64,000 nucleotides of DNA, taken from NCBI GenBank assembly GCA_027574665.1, contig CM050690.1:65071905-65135904 (forward strand), read 5' to 3'. This document shows, in pieces, positions 24,411 to 38,100 of the stretch. Source of the stretch: Rhynochetos jubatus (lineage: Eukaryota; Chordata; Aves; Eurypygiformes; Rhynochetidae). Within the stretch, counting starts at the first letter, position 1. Each line of letters opens with the position of its first letter. A program made the translations under genes and the position numbers. The notes under the pieces were generated by a model that did no database searches, was not told the DNA's origin, and worked only from the letters and a program-made list of their open reading frames with translations.

Positions 24411-25389
24411 TGTATTGGGTTTGCGTGGCAAGGGTTTGGTAGCAGGGGGACTACAGGGGTGGGTTCTGTGAGAAGCTGCTGGAAGCTTCCCCGATGTGTT
24501 CCAGTGCCAGTGCCAGCCAGATCCAAGATGGACCCACCGATGGCCAAGGAAAAGACCATCAGCAATGGTGGTAGCACCTTTGGAATAACATGGTTAGTAA
24601 GGGGGAAACAAAACCTGCTGTGGAGCAGTAACTGGAGAAAGGAGTGAGCATATGTGAGAAGATACAAAGGCCTGTGAAGAAGGAGGGGGAGAAGGTTCTC
24701 CAGGCGCCGGAGCAGAGATTCCCCAGCAGCCTGTGGTGAAGACCATGGTGAGGCCAGCTGTGCCCCTGCAGCCATGGAGGGCCGTGGGGGAGCAGAGACC
24801 CACCTGCAGCCCAGGGAGGACTCCACACCAGAAAGGGGGATGCCCGAAGGAGGCTGTGACCCCGTGGGAAGCCCATGTTGGAGCAGGCTCCTGGCAGGAC
24901 CTGTGGCCCCATGGAGAGTGGAGCCCAGGCTGGAGCAGGTTTGCTGGCAGGACTTGTGACCCCTGTGGGGAACCTGCGTAGGAGCAGGCTGCTCCTGAAG
25001 GACTGCACCTGCAGGAGAGAACCACATCAGAACAGTTTTTGAAGAACTGCAGCCTGTGGGAAGGACTCACATAGGAGAAGTTTATGGAGGACTGTCTCCC
25101 ATGGGAGGGACCCCACGCTGGAGCACGGGCAGTGAAGCTGAGCCTGGGAAGAAGGGAGGAGTGGGAGGAAGGTGTTTTAAGATTTGGTTGTAGTTCTTGT
25201 TATCCTATGCTGATTTTATTGGTAATAGATTAAATTAATCTCCCTGAGTTGAGTCTGTTTTGTCCATAAGGGTAACTGGTGAGTGATCACACTGACCTTA
25301 CCTCAACCCATGAGCTTTCCGTGATGTATTCTCTCCCCTGCCCAGCTTTGGGTGGGCACTTGGCCTCTGGCCAGGGTCAACCCACCACA
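24411..25389 (+). mobile_element. Solo LTR of an avian endogenous retrovirus (about 0.98 kb)
   Basis: The block begins TGTATTGGGTTTGCG and ends CAACCCACCACA, giving the TG...CA ends of a retroviral LTR. It is GC-rich in a very AT-rich setting, and it carries a GTAACTGGTGAGTGATC-type 3' segment that I recognise from avian LTRs. Its middle holds degenerate tandem units around GGGACCCCACGCTGGAGCA. No gag, pol or env sequence adjoins it, so it is a solo LTR. Flanks (GTGGC left, GTGTA right) match only partly as a target-site duplication. Several overlapping open frames on both strands come from its composition. Confidence 0.75.
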
Positions 25390-25744
25390 GTGTAGTCGAC
25401 TGATTTGTTTGGAGTTTCTTACCCTGCTACTGCTAGAAAGCAATGAAGGAAATGAACAAACAAAGCATTCTCTGATAATTATTTTAATATAGAAGTGTAT
25501 CATTGCTGTATCTCCTTAAACTGGTTACACCAAAATGCAAATTTAAGATGGGGAATCTATTCCTTGAATTAAAACAATATTGACACAGGTTAGATTTAAG
25601 TCACTGCATTAACTCTGCAGAAATGGGTGAATAACAACCTGAACGTGAACCACACCACAGTACCCTTTCCCCCATGACAGATGAGTCATGTCGTGGGTTG
25701 CATTAGCCTGATGGCAGAAGGGAGTTTTTCCCCTCCACCTGTGT
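25390..25744. other. Short intronic spacer
   Basis: Sequence between the LTR and an old CR1 fragment. Nothing recognisable apart from possible extra CR1 sequence at 25690-25744. Confidence 0.5.
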
Positions 25745-26215
25745 AACCACACCTAGACTACCACATTGTATTTTGGCCCCTCATCACCACCGCAGCCTAA
25801 AAAAGACGGTGACAAACTGGCGAGGGGAGGATCACTGGGGTGGTTAGAGGCCTGGAATACATGTCGTACAAGGAGAAGGAACTGTGTTTGCTCAGCCTCC
25901 AGAGGAGAAGGAATCTAATCAACATATTCCATCATCTAATAAGGACATCTAAAGACAATGGAAAAAGGCTCTTTTCAGAGGTAAAGAATGAAAACAAAAG
26001 AGGGAACAGCCACAAGCTACAGCAAGGCAAATTCCAGCCAGTTCTAAGGAAGAAATTCTTCCCAGTGAAGCTGGAAGGGCTGCACAGAGGACCTTTTGGG
26101 GTCCCCAGCCATGGAGGAGGCATTCAAAACTCAACTGGACAAGACTACCTAAGTCCAGCTATGAGACTAGATTAATTCCAAAGGTCCTTTCCCACCTAAA
26201 TAATTCTACTGTTCT
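25745..26215 (+). mobile_element. Old CR1 LINE 3' fragment
   Basis: The plus strand follows the CR1 3' region: TTTTGGCCCCTCA (about 25772), then the C-terminal ORF2 block as ELCLLSLQRRRN in frame 25840-26175, then the motif LRKKFFPVKL, and finally AAATAATTCTACTGTTCT as a degraded terminus. Divergence is high. It is antisense to SV2C. Confidence 0.75.
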
Positions 26216-29200
26216 AACATGTATTTAAAAAAAAATAATGAATTGTCCCAAATTAAAGTAAGAACTCATTTTTATGAATGAAAAGCAAGTATCAAGTGCT
26301 GAATATGACAGTGTACAAATACATCTTTCACAGAATAACTGAAAAGGTTTAGAATCCAGTATGGAACACTAAAGAGAGACTAATAGACACCTGAGTCGAC
26401 TCTGGAATACAGATGGCATATACACACCCAAAAGTCACAGAGACCAATCAGTTAGCTAAAACGGGTTAAATAACTATTAGCCATATAAGAAAAGGAAATA
26501 AGACTTCTCTTTTCATACAAATTTTATCTTGGAGAAGCATTTAGCAAAGATGTCAGATCTGAATAGTAATTAAATATGGATCAGGTATTTGTCATGTTCC
26601 TGTCATGTGCCATAAAAATGCCAACACTTCTGTGATTGTGTTCTGGTTCAAAAGGTCTGATTTCTAGTGATTTTGAAATGCACCTTGGTGAATGTGCCTG
26701 CTATTTTTCCTCTTTTGAAATAGCAAAACTAGATGGCATATAGCCTTTAAGTTTCTCATTGCAAATGAATTAGGATATACAGGAAATATATAACAAATGC
26801 TTTAGAATATAAAAGTTAAAAAGCAGAAGAATTTGCTTTTAGACCAATACCTTAGATTAATGACACAGGCAGGGTATTTCGTCATTTTCTCTTTCCTTCT
26901 CTTTCTGTTTGAAATGGGGCCAATTGGAGCACAGCAAAGTTTGGTCACTTGCCCAACTTGACATGGACAGGTATCAAAACAGGTCTTAAAACAAACGCTT
27001 GGTAATTTCAACACATTCTTCTTTGAATTGTAGATAATTTCTCCCATGTGTTTTTCCATCAACTTGCTACCTCCGAGAGAAAAAAACTCAAACCACCCCA
27101 AAATCAAAATAGAATGCTGCCCATCTATGAAAGTAAAATCTGTACGTGTCAGGTACAGATCATTACACAGAATAAGGCAATAAGAGTTGATAAGAAGTGT
27201 ACTTGCCCATAAGAGGTAACAATGACTTTCAGAGGCTGTGACATGAAAATTCATCAACATGGGAGCTCAGCTATAATCAGGAATGACAGGAAAAACGTTC
27301 ACAGAGAACCATAATAAAAACAGTCAGATAACAGGTACTTTGGCAAAACATATTTTCAGTGCTCTTAAAACAGATCTATAAATAGAAAAAAAAAATCCTG
27401 CATAGTTAAGTAGGAATTACATTTAAAACTTTATATAGTTTTACTTCATTTTTTCATACTAAAATAATTAAAAGTTGATTATTTGTCTTAAAACATCTTG
27501 GCATCTCATACAAAAGAGGAAGGAGGTTAATGAACATATTACTGTATTTTAAAAGTAGCCTGCAGACCTAAACTCTTCTCAAATAATTTTGTACAAGTAC
27601 AATGATGACTGCTAGATTCCTTCTTGCAAAGAAAGTGACTTGGTTTTACATCCACCTTAGCTTTCCTCTGCCATTCTTAAAGAACTGAAAAAACGGTACT
27701 GTGTATATTCCAGATGATGTACACCAATCTTTTCTATTTCATCCTGTTCCTTTAGGGTTTTCTTCGGACTGTTTTCTGCACTGCGCCAGATATCATGTTT
27801 TTACTGGAAGCCTGTGATCGCAGTAACATATCCCTCTGCTGCAGACATACCTTGGCTATTAAAGATAATGGAACGTGATATCCAAATAGAACGCAGACCT
27901 GCTGCATTAAGAAGAAGTCAGTCTGCACACTCAAAGTCTTACCTCTCCCTGGGGGAAAATGTAACAGTTTCAGGTGCAAATTACATTTTTCACAATTAAG
28001 GTTGATTCATTGTCTTCCAGGCCTTGACTGGGTAAGATGAAAAGTCTGACCTCCCCAAATATAAATGCTGCAGCTAAAAATCTAATTGCCTTTTTTTTTT
28101 TTTTTTTAAGGCTGCACTGACTTACAACTGTACAAATTGTTTACATCATTTTATTCTACACTGGAAAACAACATCTTCTTAAAGATTCTCATAATGTCAG
28201 GTTTTAGCGACATTCAAACTGTGTTATTTGCTGGCAACACATTTAACTAGGTCTCTTCAGTTTGTTAACCTGAATCGCACTATAACTGCAAGTTGCACAG
28301 TGCACACATGCCTTAACACATGAAGTTTTTCAGCAAGCATATGAAAACTTCAACCCTAAAGTAAATAAACCCAAGTGGCTGCAGGTGCATGACTTCCATT
28401 AAAACACAAATTCCATATTTTAGCAGCTTATATTTTATATGCCCACCTGGTTCTCTAAACTTCGTAAGTCTTTATTTTGTAAGATTTGATCATATAGGTG
28501 AGAAGGGAGCACAGAAACACTAAAATAATGGTCAGATGAACAGACTTCACTGTAAGTGCAGCAGCCCCTAGCTTTTCAGATTCTGCAACTTAGACCTCTG
28601 ACAAAATGGGATTTATCTGCATCTCAGAGTGCATTATGCAATCTGAGCACTACCTCAGTGTGGCTTTCTTCCCTTGGGTAGAATATGTAGAGGTGGATAG
28701 CACAACTGAACAAACACAGTGCTCTGTCATTGAAAGCAAAGAACAGGCAGCAAAATGAAGATAGAGCTGGTGAGTATTTTTTTCAATTTCAGGAAGCTTC
28801 CTACAGCTTATTTTGAAAATAACCTGAAAAAAGGTGTTTGACTCCACACAGCAATAAGGTGTGGTGAGCTGAAACATCTCAGAAATAAATTCTGCCACAT
28901 CAAACCATTTGTATTTTATTTTTAAAGCAGAACAACACAACAGTCTTTTCTCCCAGTGTGTGCGTTACGGACATGGACAATTCTCCAATTCACTGAGATC
29001 CTCAGGCTTCCTACTTATTCCTAGCCTCATTCTCAGTCTGGTTCTTAAAACACTTAACACCTAACACTGAAGTTGATCATCTTCAGCAGTTCCCTGCATT
29101 GACATTGTTCTTCCTTCTTCTCTTTGAGTGTTTCAATTGACTGTCAGGGTCCAAAGTGCCTCAATAGGCCTTTATCAGCCTGACCAGCTCCACCTAGGAC

Positions 29201-32200
29201 CCTTCCCAAGCACTCATCCTCTGTCATTGACTCAAACTCCCTTTAATCTCATACTTAGGCACCCCAACTCTGAATTAACTATGCCATAGAGTATCTTCTC
29301 CTATCTCCTGCTTTTCCTGAATCTCAGATTGAAATCCCCTGACCGATCTTTGACATAGCACTGCCTCACCTTGTCTGATGAGCACCAGACTGCTGATGGA
29401 AAGCTGTTTCTCTTGCCATCTCTGCACACCCTACTTGGAGACCATGCTCCATCAGCAAAGGCACCACCTTTGCTGCACTGTGGCCACCCTCAGCTCCTGC
29501 CATCTCTCTCCTCCTGGAGCAGTCTGGATCTGACCCCTGATAGCTCTCACAAAGACTGAAGCCTCAGCTTAAATAGAGCTCCTGGACCTGCCGGCAGAAG
29601 ATGCTTGTGTGAGGAGGGGTCCAGGTTAGGCTTATCAGGGCAAACAAGGTCAGTTGGGGCACTCAGCATCCCCACAGAGACTGAGGACATGTGTCTGACT
29701 TGCCGACTACCCTTAGGACTGTGAAAGCTCACCAAAACCAGACAGTGAGACTATTGCCAGCAGTCTGAAAGTCATGGCTCCTTACCTGCACTGGAAAATC
29801 TGAAAGCATCTCTAAACTCCAAAAAGTTGAAAACTAATTTATGCATGCAGAACGGTATACCTAAAACTTTGAAGCTGATTGTGATTGAAACTACCATCTA
29901 GAAGAGCTCCAATAACAGCCAGAAAAAGACATACATTGGAAAATTTGGCAATATTTTTCATTAGCAATCACTGATTATAGCTGATATCAGAATGGCTAGA
30001 AGAAAGCTCACCTTTGGCACATGTAGCAAGTCTAGTTTACAAACAGACACTGGCTTAGTTCTCCTTTCTGGCGAGATGCGGGGAACACACAGTTCATTTC
30101 AGCTGCTGAACTGCCAGTTTTAGCATCCAGCATCAAGCTACCTGCCTGGGATCTCGTTTTTCTGTTCTGCTACATGAAGCAGCAGTACACTCTTCAAGTC
30201 GAGGCAGCTGTTTGCAAGGGACATTAAGGATGATCGTTTGGGACTGGATTATAATTAATTAAAATGTTCATACTGAAGCCACTGGGATTTGAAATGAACA
30301 TTTACCATCTTTCATGGGGTGATTATCTTCAGCATGCTTTCAGCATAGGAGTGCATGCTAAAAACATGTAAGAAACAACATAATTCTGCACAAGTTTTAA
30401 CATTAACTGGGATTATGAATTTGCAGCAATTCATCATTTTTTGCATCATGAGTGAATATGCAAGGAGAAAAACATCATTGAAAGAAACGCTTGAAAGGAC
30501 AGAAGGCTGAAAGAACAGGATCTTTGCAACGCTGCTGTGCTTGGGGGCCACGGGTTTGATTTCCTGTGCTGTCACTCAAAGAACATATTAGAAATATTAT
30601 CAAAGCAGGATCTGTTCTATCATATATAGAGGCAGAGGTAGGAGCAAGTCTACATTTTCTTAATGGGGTGGTGTCAAAAGTCTCAAGCTGGTTGAGTATT
30701 AGGTTTGAAGCACACTGAAAAACTGTTAACCTCACAGTTCTGAAGGGAGGATGACATACTACTGCTGGAAGTTGCTGAAACTGAATGTATTAATTCCTCT
30801 TCTTTCTTAATTCACCTTAAAAGAGTTTCCATGAAAAGGAACTGGAATAAAAACATGGGGAAAAAAATCAAAATGATTCTTTACAGATTGAAAAATGTGC
30901 AATAGTTGCTTAGTAATGAAAAAATCCCTGCTTCTTACTATATGACTTTCTGCTAAAAGAAATACATGTTTTTAAAAACAGTGTGGACTGTAGCACATAG
31001 TAGCTACACAGTCATATTAATGGTTTTCTTCTAACCTGAAGGTTCAAAACAATTTGATAAATCAAACCATTAAGAGAGAGAGTACACAGCAGCCTTATTT
31101 AATTTTTCCTGTTACCTCTGTGTTTTAAAAGATGGAGTATCGGCCATGTTAGGAGCACTTAATATGACAGTCAAGAGAGAAAAAACATGACAAGAATACA
31201 TTTTAAAAAATAACAAGTATCTGGTAATTTCCTGAAACCTAACCTCAGACTGGTTCCGTCCCTAAAAAAAACCATACATTCCCCAAGAGGTAAGAATTAC
31301 TCTAAGATTTTCATCAACTTGGTTTTATCTTTGCTAGACTTACAGCAACAATGTTCTTGCTCTCTGACACTGAACAGGTCAATAAAGTACCATCCAGATC
31401 AGCTGTGTTCTGAAGTAATTTCCGTTGAATTTCTGTCTTTAACTTGCTTAATCGTTATCCCAATTTCACACTTTTACTCTTTACTGATATTGTCCTTGAA
31501 CAAAACCAACACTGGCTCTTCAGCAGGTAATCAAGTACAAAAGCCTGCTTAGTGGTACCATGTTCACATGTGCTTTTTCTGTAAAGACATTGCTCATATT
31601 AGTGGATCAGCGAAGCAATGCCACATCAGGAACATCCCCTGAATGTCACAGATAAGGTGGACCATCCCCTTATCGGCACCTCAATTACACAGACTCACAA
31701 AGCACGCTGAAGGACCACTATTCACACTCAGCAAGCTTACCCTCATGCTTGGGCAGCAATCTATTCAAATGTTCCACATTACTAATGGGCATTTAGAAGC
31801 ATTTCTATTTTTTTCTTTTCAGGTTTGGCCTATTATTATCACTTTTCTTATACAAAAGAAACACTAAGACTCCCCTTACCCACCCATAAGAGGGGTCCTG
31901 AATTACTTATGTCAGATAATATTTTTGATTTAAGGACAGAAAATGTTCTGTATGCCACCAGTGCCAGCGTACTAATAAGAAAAATTGATGTTATGCTCCA
32001 AGCAGGTCTCTTGCCTTTTCTGTGACTGGGAGAGAGTATAGGAAGAAGTAAATCACTTGTGTATGTGTAGAGCATAGCTCCAAATAGGCGAAACAAGTAA
32101 CAAATTAAGTCCCAGTAAAACACAGCAGCCAGGCTCTAAAAGTATTTTTCCTTTCTTAGAAAAAAAAAGAAAAAAAAAGAAATAAAACAAAAAAACCCCA

Positions 32201-34242
32201 CCAAACCCAAAACCATCAGATGTCATAAATGTTTGAATTTAATAAGCAAAGAGATTTTAGAAAATAAATTCTTGCTTCATCAGGCAATTAGTTCTCACTT
32301 CTAGCTTATAATTAGTTTTTTGTAAAGCATCACATTGTGGTGGCCTTAGGATGTACATCACATTGATTAATTTCTTAGTTCCTTGAATGTGTATCAGCCT
32401 TCATTGAAAATAGTTTTGCAGATTGTATAGCTGATGCAGTGTTCAGTGCTTGCACCCCTACAGCAAGGGACATTCTCATTAAGGAAAGACAGTTTTTAAT
32501 TTAATACAAAATTTCACAGGAATTTGAATCAGTGTATCTTTTCTGTCCTCTCCTGACCGCTCCACAGCTTTCTGTGGTACAGTTTACATTGCATTCTGTG
32601 CTGCTATGGCGCTGTTAAACCAGCAGGTAACAGGTTTTCTTAAATGCAGTTTTAACACTTACTTGAAACTTTTTTAAAACCTCTACATGTTTACAGATCC
32701 CTTATGAAGTACAGCAACAGTTCCTTTTATATCAACTCTCTTCCAGTTATGCTATACACTTTTCCAGAAAGGTTTATTGAATTAAAAAAAGCTTCCTAAT
32801 TAAAAATGAATATTACTGGAATATTAAAGACCAAAGGCATCACAGAATTACTGCTTCCACTGTTTTAAAATAGTAAATAAAATTGAATGTAATATTTTAA
32901 CAAAAGGCATTTAAAAAAACCCAAAAAACGGCTGGCATATAGTTCAGCCCACAACAGGATACTACCATTCTCAGAAATCAGTTTTCCCAGCCACAGGAGT
33001 AGAGGAAGGCAGTGTATTGGAACCTGTAGGTCACTCCTGTTACTAGATATTGAAATATAAACATATACAACAACCTATTTATTTCATGTAAATGAGGTAC
33101 AATATAAAAACACTTCTCCCAACTAGATAAAAATACAGTTTTACCCAACAACCAAAAATAAAATGGACCCAAAAGCACATTACACATTTAATAAAGAATC
33201 ATTAGCATGTGACTTAATAAGTTTCAATCGGTAATTCAGTTCTGTTTCTTACCCGTCTCCCGGCAGAGACACTGTCAACATTTATTTGCCACCAGATTTC
33301 CACTTTATCAGCTAAGTGGTCTTATTCTGCAAGAATTTATGCTGTTGAGTAAAATAATTCACATAAACAATCCTGTTGCAATAAATTAGATTATATATGT
33401 ATATAAATATTTGTAAGAACAGCAATGTATTTCTCTACCCTCCTGTGGGATAGAAGCTAAGTGCACAAACTACAGGAAACCACTCCTGTAAATCAGCCAG
33501 CCTTAAGGGAGGGCAATGTGGAGGGAACAACCATCACCAGATGTGTTTTAGGAATGACATTTCTGTGTTTTGAATTCTCATCACCCGTTTTGGTACAACA
33601 TAGGCCACAGAGCTAGTGAAAGTAAATATGTGCAAGCACCAGCACATAGCAGCTTAGACTGGGGAAAAAAAACCAAACAAACAAAAACAAAAACCAACCC
33701 TAGAGCCTCTCTGTTTTCTGATTCCATGCAAGACTTATTCAACATATTTTATTATTTTTGGCCTTAGAATAACTGTATTTAACTACAAAATGCAGTAACT
33801 TTTACTCAGATCCTCTCTGTCTACTCTCAAGTACAGTTCCCCAGGAAAAGTGTTCTACAGTTTCACTCTTTAAGAATAGAACCAATAATTTCATGTATCA
33901 GCTAAACCAGTTTTTTTGATCAAGGTGATTATCTTGATATTGCCTCTCAGTCTGTGCCAGTGCAAGAATTTCTAGCCAAATAAAGAGAGATTTTACAGAA
34001 TGCAGTTTAACAGGATGCAGTATTTTGCTGTTAGTAACGAAATTCCCTCTCAGATCATAAATTCTTCACTCCTAGGTTCACATCTTCTGAATTTGTAGGC
34101 AGTTCTAAAAAGAGGCCCTGTTCTTGACCAGAGGCTATTCTGGCGTGGGTAGAAGGGCTGACAGGAGAGGGAAACTGAATTCCATTATTTACTAACTTTC
34201 GGTAGTACATGGTAGTCCCTCACGAGTAGTCCCTTATATCAG
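26216..34242. other. Long intronic stretch, no gene seen
   Basis: About 8 kb of AT-rich intron 1 with no clear repeat copy. Small low-complexity tracts are present (poly-T at about 28088-28109, an A/C-rich tract at 32157-32215, and another near 33662-33700). A GC-richer block at about 29100-29740 stands out but matches nothing I recognise. The minus-strand open frame 27260-26802 (152 codons) has no recognisable domain. Confidence 0.55.
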
Positions 34243-34665
34243 TAGAATTATAGAATAATTAAGGTGTGAAGGGACTTCTGGAGGTATTCTACTCCAGTCT
34301 CCCACTGAAAGTCAGGCTAGCCTCATAATCAGATTAGGTTGCCCAGGGCCATGTCTAGGCAAGTTTTGAGCATCTCCATGGACAGATGTGCCACAGCATT
34401 CCTGTGCACCTACTATAGTACTTCACCACCTACATAGTAAAGAATTTCTTCCTTTTACGTTGTTCAAATTTCCATTCCCTTTCCTGAGTCCATCTTCTTT
34501 CTAGTCACTCATCAGTAGACGGAAGACAGTAATTAGTTCCCCCACATCTTCCTTTGGCCTTCTCTTCCAAGCTGAGCCAACCCACAGCCTTTCCTCATGC
34601 ATCATGTGCCGCAAGCACCTCGTAGACCGTCAGTTTGCCAGTGTCTTTTTCACCGTGTGGAGACT
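34243..34665 (-). mobile_element. Old CR1 LINE 3' fragment (minus)
   Basis: On the minus strand it runs from the end of CR1 ORF2 through GGTTGCCCAGGGCCATG-like sequence in reverse, to a terminus near 34243 resembling CCTTAATTATTCTATAATTC. It is diverged. It sits back to back with a younger plus-strand CR1 starting about 25-30 bases further on. Confidence 0.75.
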
Positions 34666-34692
34666 GTAGTTGTTTTATTCTGAAAGATTGTA

Positions 34693-35133
34693 CATGGATC
34701 AAGGGCTGGAGCACCTCTCCTATGGGGACAGTCTGAGAAAGTGGGGGTTGCTTAAGCCTGGAGAAGAGACTGCTTTGGGAAGACCTTAGAGCACCTTCCA
34801 GTACCCGGAGGACCTGACAAGAAAGCTGGGGGGGGCGGTACGTTTTACAAGGGCCTGTAGTGACAGGACAAGGGGTAATGGGTTTAAATGGAAAGCAGGG
34901 AGATGTAGATTAGATATCAGGATGAAATTCTTCCCGGAGAGGGTGGTGAGGCACTGGAACAGGTTGCTCAGAGAAACTGTGGATGCCCCATCCCTGGCAG
35001 TGTTCAAGGCCAGGCTGGATGAGGCTTTGAGCAACCTGGCCTAGTGGAGGGTGTCCTCGCCCATGGCAGGGGGGTTGGAACTAGATGATCTTTAAAGGTC
35101 CCTTCCAACCCAAAACATTCTATGATTCTATAA
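34693..35133 (+). mobile_element. CR1 LINE 3' fragment (plus)
   Basis: The plus strand shows the CR1 3' region from GGGCTGGAGCACCTCTCCTATG through ORF2 C-terminal sequence, the block around GGATGAAATTCTTCCC and the 3' UTR, ending AAAACATTCTATGATTCTAT. The 3' part resembles the element at 19576-22535, so it probably comes from a related subfamily. It is 5'-truncated. Confidence 0.85.
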
Positions 35134-38100
35134 GTACTAGGTGTGTCCTGGTTCCTGACTAGGGAATCCTAGAACATTTAGCAAACATCTTCTTCTTAAC
35201 CCTAGCAGAATAACACACATCGGTTAAAATACTAACTGAGCTGTTATGCACATTTCAGGCCATACCCTTGAATTAATCATATTTCAGCAAATATATACAA
35301 TAAAATGATCCTGTGGTCGTTTCTAGGAGCAACATTTACTTTAGAGAGCAGGCGTATCAGCAACTGACTGAAAAAACATGGTGTACAATAGTTTATCAAA
35401 TATAGGAAAACAGATACTCTTTCTTTGGACTATGGAGCAGCGACTCACAACTCATTTGTTACTATAATACAGAAATTAGCACTCAATACCTCCAGTGAAA
35501 ATTTGTTCTTCTCAGAGACATCTAATTTTCCAGGAAGAAACAGTTTTCCCATTTACTAAATGATTAAGTAGAATGGTAGCAGAGTGCTGTTCTACTTAAT
35601 CACTCTGTACAGCTGGTCATAGCAAGGAATCATCTATATCGTGCTCTAAGACCACATGAATGATAGACATTCATAAAATACTGAAAAAAATAAAACAAAC
35701 CTTGAATCAGTTTTCTGACTTTTGGTAGTTTACTGCCACGAAACCGTAGCTGGAATGAAACTGAAACTTCAAAATTGAGAATGAAGATTATAATTAATAT
35801 TTTTAAGTTATTATGAAGTCATAGAAAGTTTGTCATGCTATGTGGGAGAGTGAACTTCACACAGGAGGCAATTCAGTCATCTTCCTAGGCAAGAGGGTGA
35901 GCCACGTATCAGAAATAACCACTACTCAGAGGTTTTATGAATTCCAATCCCAGGCATGGATTTGAGAAACATTTCCAGAATTTTCACAAATCAAAATATA
36001 CTAATATTTTCTGAAGTGATTGATAAGCCAAAGAATGGCTTTGATACAATAGAGGAAAGCACCCTGAATGGGTTACTCTTGAGTTGATCCTTAGTCAGTT
36101 CAGTCAAAAGATGTCTCAGAGAAATTCTCAGTATTTTTCTTTTTAATGCTTTACTTCTATTGGTTGTTGCAGTTTTGTAATCAAAACCGTAGTGCTATTT
36201 TACAGAAAAAAAAAAAAAAGCTAATTGTTTTAACCATTGAACAAATGTGAACTGAAAGAGAATTTCCAGAAGCCTATTTCTACAAAGGAAGCTAGTCCAA
36301 AACAAGCAACATTCCAAACAAAACTGCCCCGAGGAAGTAAGGTGTCCAGTACCAAAGCATTAGGGTTGCTTATGTGAAGTACCATCTCTTGGAGGGCTAC
36401 TTTCTCCACAGACAGACATGGTCATGGACAGACAGTGGACAACCAAGTCATAACTCCAGCAAATACCACAAGATGTTTCAGTTTTGTTCATTTTTATTTT
36501 AGCTGTTAAGTTTCTTAGGATAGGAGCAAGTTTTGCTTTGTTCCATGTAAGACCTAATAAATAACGGTCTTTGACACAAACTTGTTTTAGCCAATTAACA
36601 CCCATTTTCTTAACCTCCTTTTGCTAATATGTGTTTGGGTAATTGGTTAATGGGGTTTTATTTTCCCCTTTCCTTGTAGTTTTTCTGAGCAAATACACAG
36701 AAGGACACTGATGGTATTATCTTTTAATCTCCAGGAGTTTGCTATTTGATTGTTCAAAGTGTACAAGGACTGATAATTATTTTTTTAGTATGGGCACCTT
36801 CTCCATTTAACTGGAATATTTGTTCTAGTGACAGAATTTCCAGGGTCTCTGAATGTCAGGCCATGATTATTTAAGACTATAAATATGTGCCTAAATATTT
36901 CTGTTTAGATATTCAAAGTTTAAGGAAGGCATCTGTGGAGTAAAAGATGGCTTGGATCCTTGGCACTGCGTACTAAGAAAAACTTTCAAGAGCTTTACAA
37001 TTAATAAGTGCTTGGACTGTTCCAAGTTCAGATGTGAACTGAACATGGAATTACATTTGAAGAAACAAAAATTGAACAAAACTGAATTAATTTTAGCAGA
37101 CAACTCCTAGATGTTCCCATATGGTGTCTAATATGTACACCACCTTTTTGAGTTTCCTAGGAAAAGCATCCCCACTTCTCCATGTCCACGCTGTTTCTTT
37201 TTTCTTTCCAGGACTTCACTTGAAGGTAGGAAGAGGGCTGGGAAGGAATTAGTATTCCAGCTAAATGGGCCAAAGAAATTATAAAAGACTAACATATAAA
37301 GCTTTTCTGGTTTTCCCAGTAAGTGGGATGAATTTTTTGCTGCATCGGTCTTGACGTCTGCTCAGCTTGGAAAGCCCTGTGAATTACATTAAACTTAGGA
37401 ATCTATTGATAGTTCAAAACATCAAAGAATGCACTTTAAGTGTACACTTGCTGTTGCCCATAAGGGACTATTCCCTCAATAAGCAAATGCAGCGGCCAAA
37501 ACTCATTTAGAAATCTGAACATCACGCTTACAGGAGTTGTATATTTTTTAAGTCACAGTGTGAGCTGGTTTGATATTCTTCTGTTGTTTACATAAAAAAG
37601 TATGTATATACATTTACAAAAGCAAATAACATTGGTCATTTTCATTGTGTATACTAACATTTAAAACCTGGAATAGTACACAACATTTATTCTTCTGACT
37701 ACTCACTCCATATAGAGGTTGTGCTGTAAGGAATAGCTTTGTTCTGAATTTAACATGTAAATAGTCAAATTATGCAACTGATAGGAGCAACACTTCATAA
37801 ATTCTAATGATGCTAGATGAGACCATGATGCTAAATGGAACTAAAGGGATGCCATCAACCAGAACAACACCGTTTCAAAAGGTAGTTGAAAGTGATTGCA
37901 GATATACCACTGATTTTCCTACCAGTTTTTGTGACATTACTACCACAATATATGTAGCTTTGGCTTTTCATTCTTGCCTCTCTCCTGTTTTACTTCAGAT
38001 TCATGAGAACGCACAACCCTTCTAAGTTACAAGATACATGGGGGAAACCTGTGAGAGCAGTTATATATTAAATAGTGTGGAATGTACAAAATATATGGGA

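Noticed and set aside
24329..25070. Open frames of 149-232 codons on the minus strand
   Set aside because: They lie inside the GC-rich LTR, overlap one another in three frames and show no retroviral or cellular domain.
26802..27260. A 152-codon minus-strand open frame with several cysteines
   Set aside because: No domain or homologue is recognised and no convincing splice sites flank it. It is most likely chance in an AT-rich intron.
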